A stretch of DNA of 6,519 nucleotides, from the NCBI GenBank assembly GCA_002401945.1, contig NVUP01000003.1, forward strand, positions 100,986 through 107,504, written 5' to 3'. This document shows positions 6,434 through 6,519 of this stretch, piece by piece (within the stretch, counting starts at the first letter, position 1; the number at the start of each line of letters is the position of its first letter). The notes beneath the pieces were generated by a model. It searched no databases. It had not been told where the DNA came from and was given only the letters and a program-made list of their open reading frames with translations. Position numbers and translations under genes: made by a program. This DNA comes from Paracoccaceae bacterium. GTDB taxonomy: Bacteria; Pseudomonadota; Alphaproteobacteria; Rhodobacterales; Rhodobacteraceae.

Positions 6434-6519
6434 TGATCCGGTAATCCCCCCGAAACTAAGGGGATGCGAAAGTAGGATTTTCTCGGCAAGAATGACTGAG
6501 GAAATTTTGATGAAGAAGA
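6434..6519 (+). mobile_element. Probable left end of an IS3-like element inserted in istA
   Basis: The segment begins TGATCCGGTAATCCCCCCG, which suits an IS3-family inverted repeat start, and includes a small CCCC/GGGG dyad (6447-6450 and 6460-6463). It ends in a ribosome binding site and a start codon for a protein beginning MKK, a common start for IS3-family OrfA. It lies exactly where istA homology stops. Family assignment rests on pattern memory only, and the element runs off the window. Confidence 0.45.
6510..6519 (+). CDS. Possible start of IS3-like transposase OrfA, cut by window end
   Basis: ATG at 6510 is preceded by GAGGAA (6498-6503) at six-base spacing, a strong ribosome binding site, and the three visible codons read Met-Lys-Lys. 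Many IS3-family OrfA proteins begin this way. Only three codons and one base are visible, so the product cannot be confirmed. Confidence 0.35.

Noticed and set aside
1..6519. CRISPR arrays, tRNA or rRNA genes
   Set aside because: No regularly spaced repeats of CRISPR size and no tRNA or rRNA-like sequence were seen on either strand by eye.

Overview
The window looks like alphaproteobacterial, probably Rhodobacteraceae (Roseobacter-type), chromosomal DNA. The basis is the GC-rich codon use of the urease genes, a DUF1127 small protein gene inside the operon, and the style of the integrase, excisionase and IS21 genes. This is inference from recognised protein families; no search was run. It has two halves of different character: a tight metabolic operon on the left and a decayed stack of mobile DNA on the right.

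Left half (1-3063), all on the plus strand: the 3' part of ureC (catalytic subunit of urease), a 130-base gap with two perfect dyads, a 73-residue DUF1127 gene, then the nickel-delivery genes ureE, ureF and ureG. UreE passes nickel, UreG is the GTPase that drives its insertion, and UreF joins UreG to the apo-urease complex. ureE/ureF and ureF/ureG overlap, so the accessory genes are probably translationally coupled. All three accessory genes and the visible part of ureC are intact, and the urease residues that can be checked in the window are all present. ureD, ureA and ureB are not in the window and presumably lie upstream.

Right half (3064-6519): accessory DNA begins directly after ureG. 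A possible insertion-sequence end relic (about 3137-3179) is followed by a tyrosine integrase gene that has lost its N-terminus, carries a -1 frameshift near 3380 and has Thr where a catalytic Lys is expected. Its stop overlaps the start of an unrecognised, more A+T-rich gene (4244-5107). Next comes an excisionase/AlpA-like HTH gene (from 5227) whose 3' end is cut by the end of an IS21-family element (from about 5372). That element contributes istB and the last 60 codons of istA on the minus strand. Its istA is in turn cut at about 6433 by what looks like the left end and first codons of an IS3-like element that runs off the window.

The right half therefore reads as nested insertions: IS3-like in IS21, IS21 in xis, xis in a decayed integrative island next to an intact urease operon. 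I see no convincing new defence, biosynthetic or RNA system. The items most worth a second look are the paired dyads in front of the DUF1127 gene inside the urease operon, and the unknown gene between integrase and excisionase.
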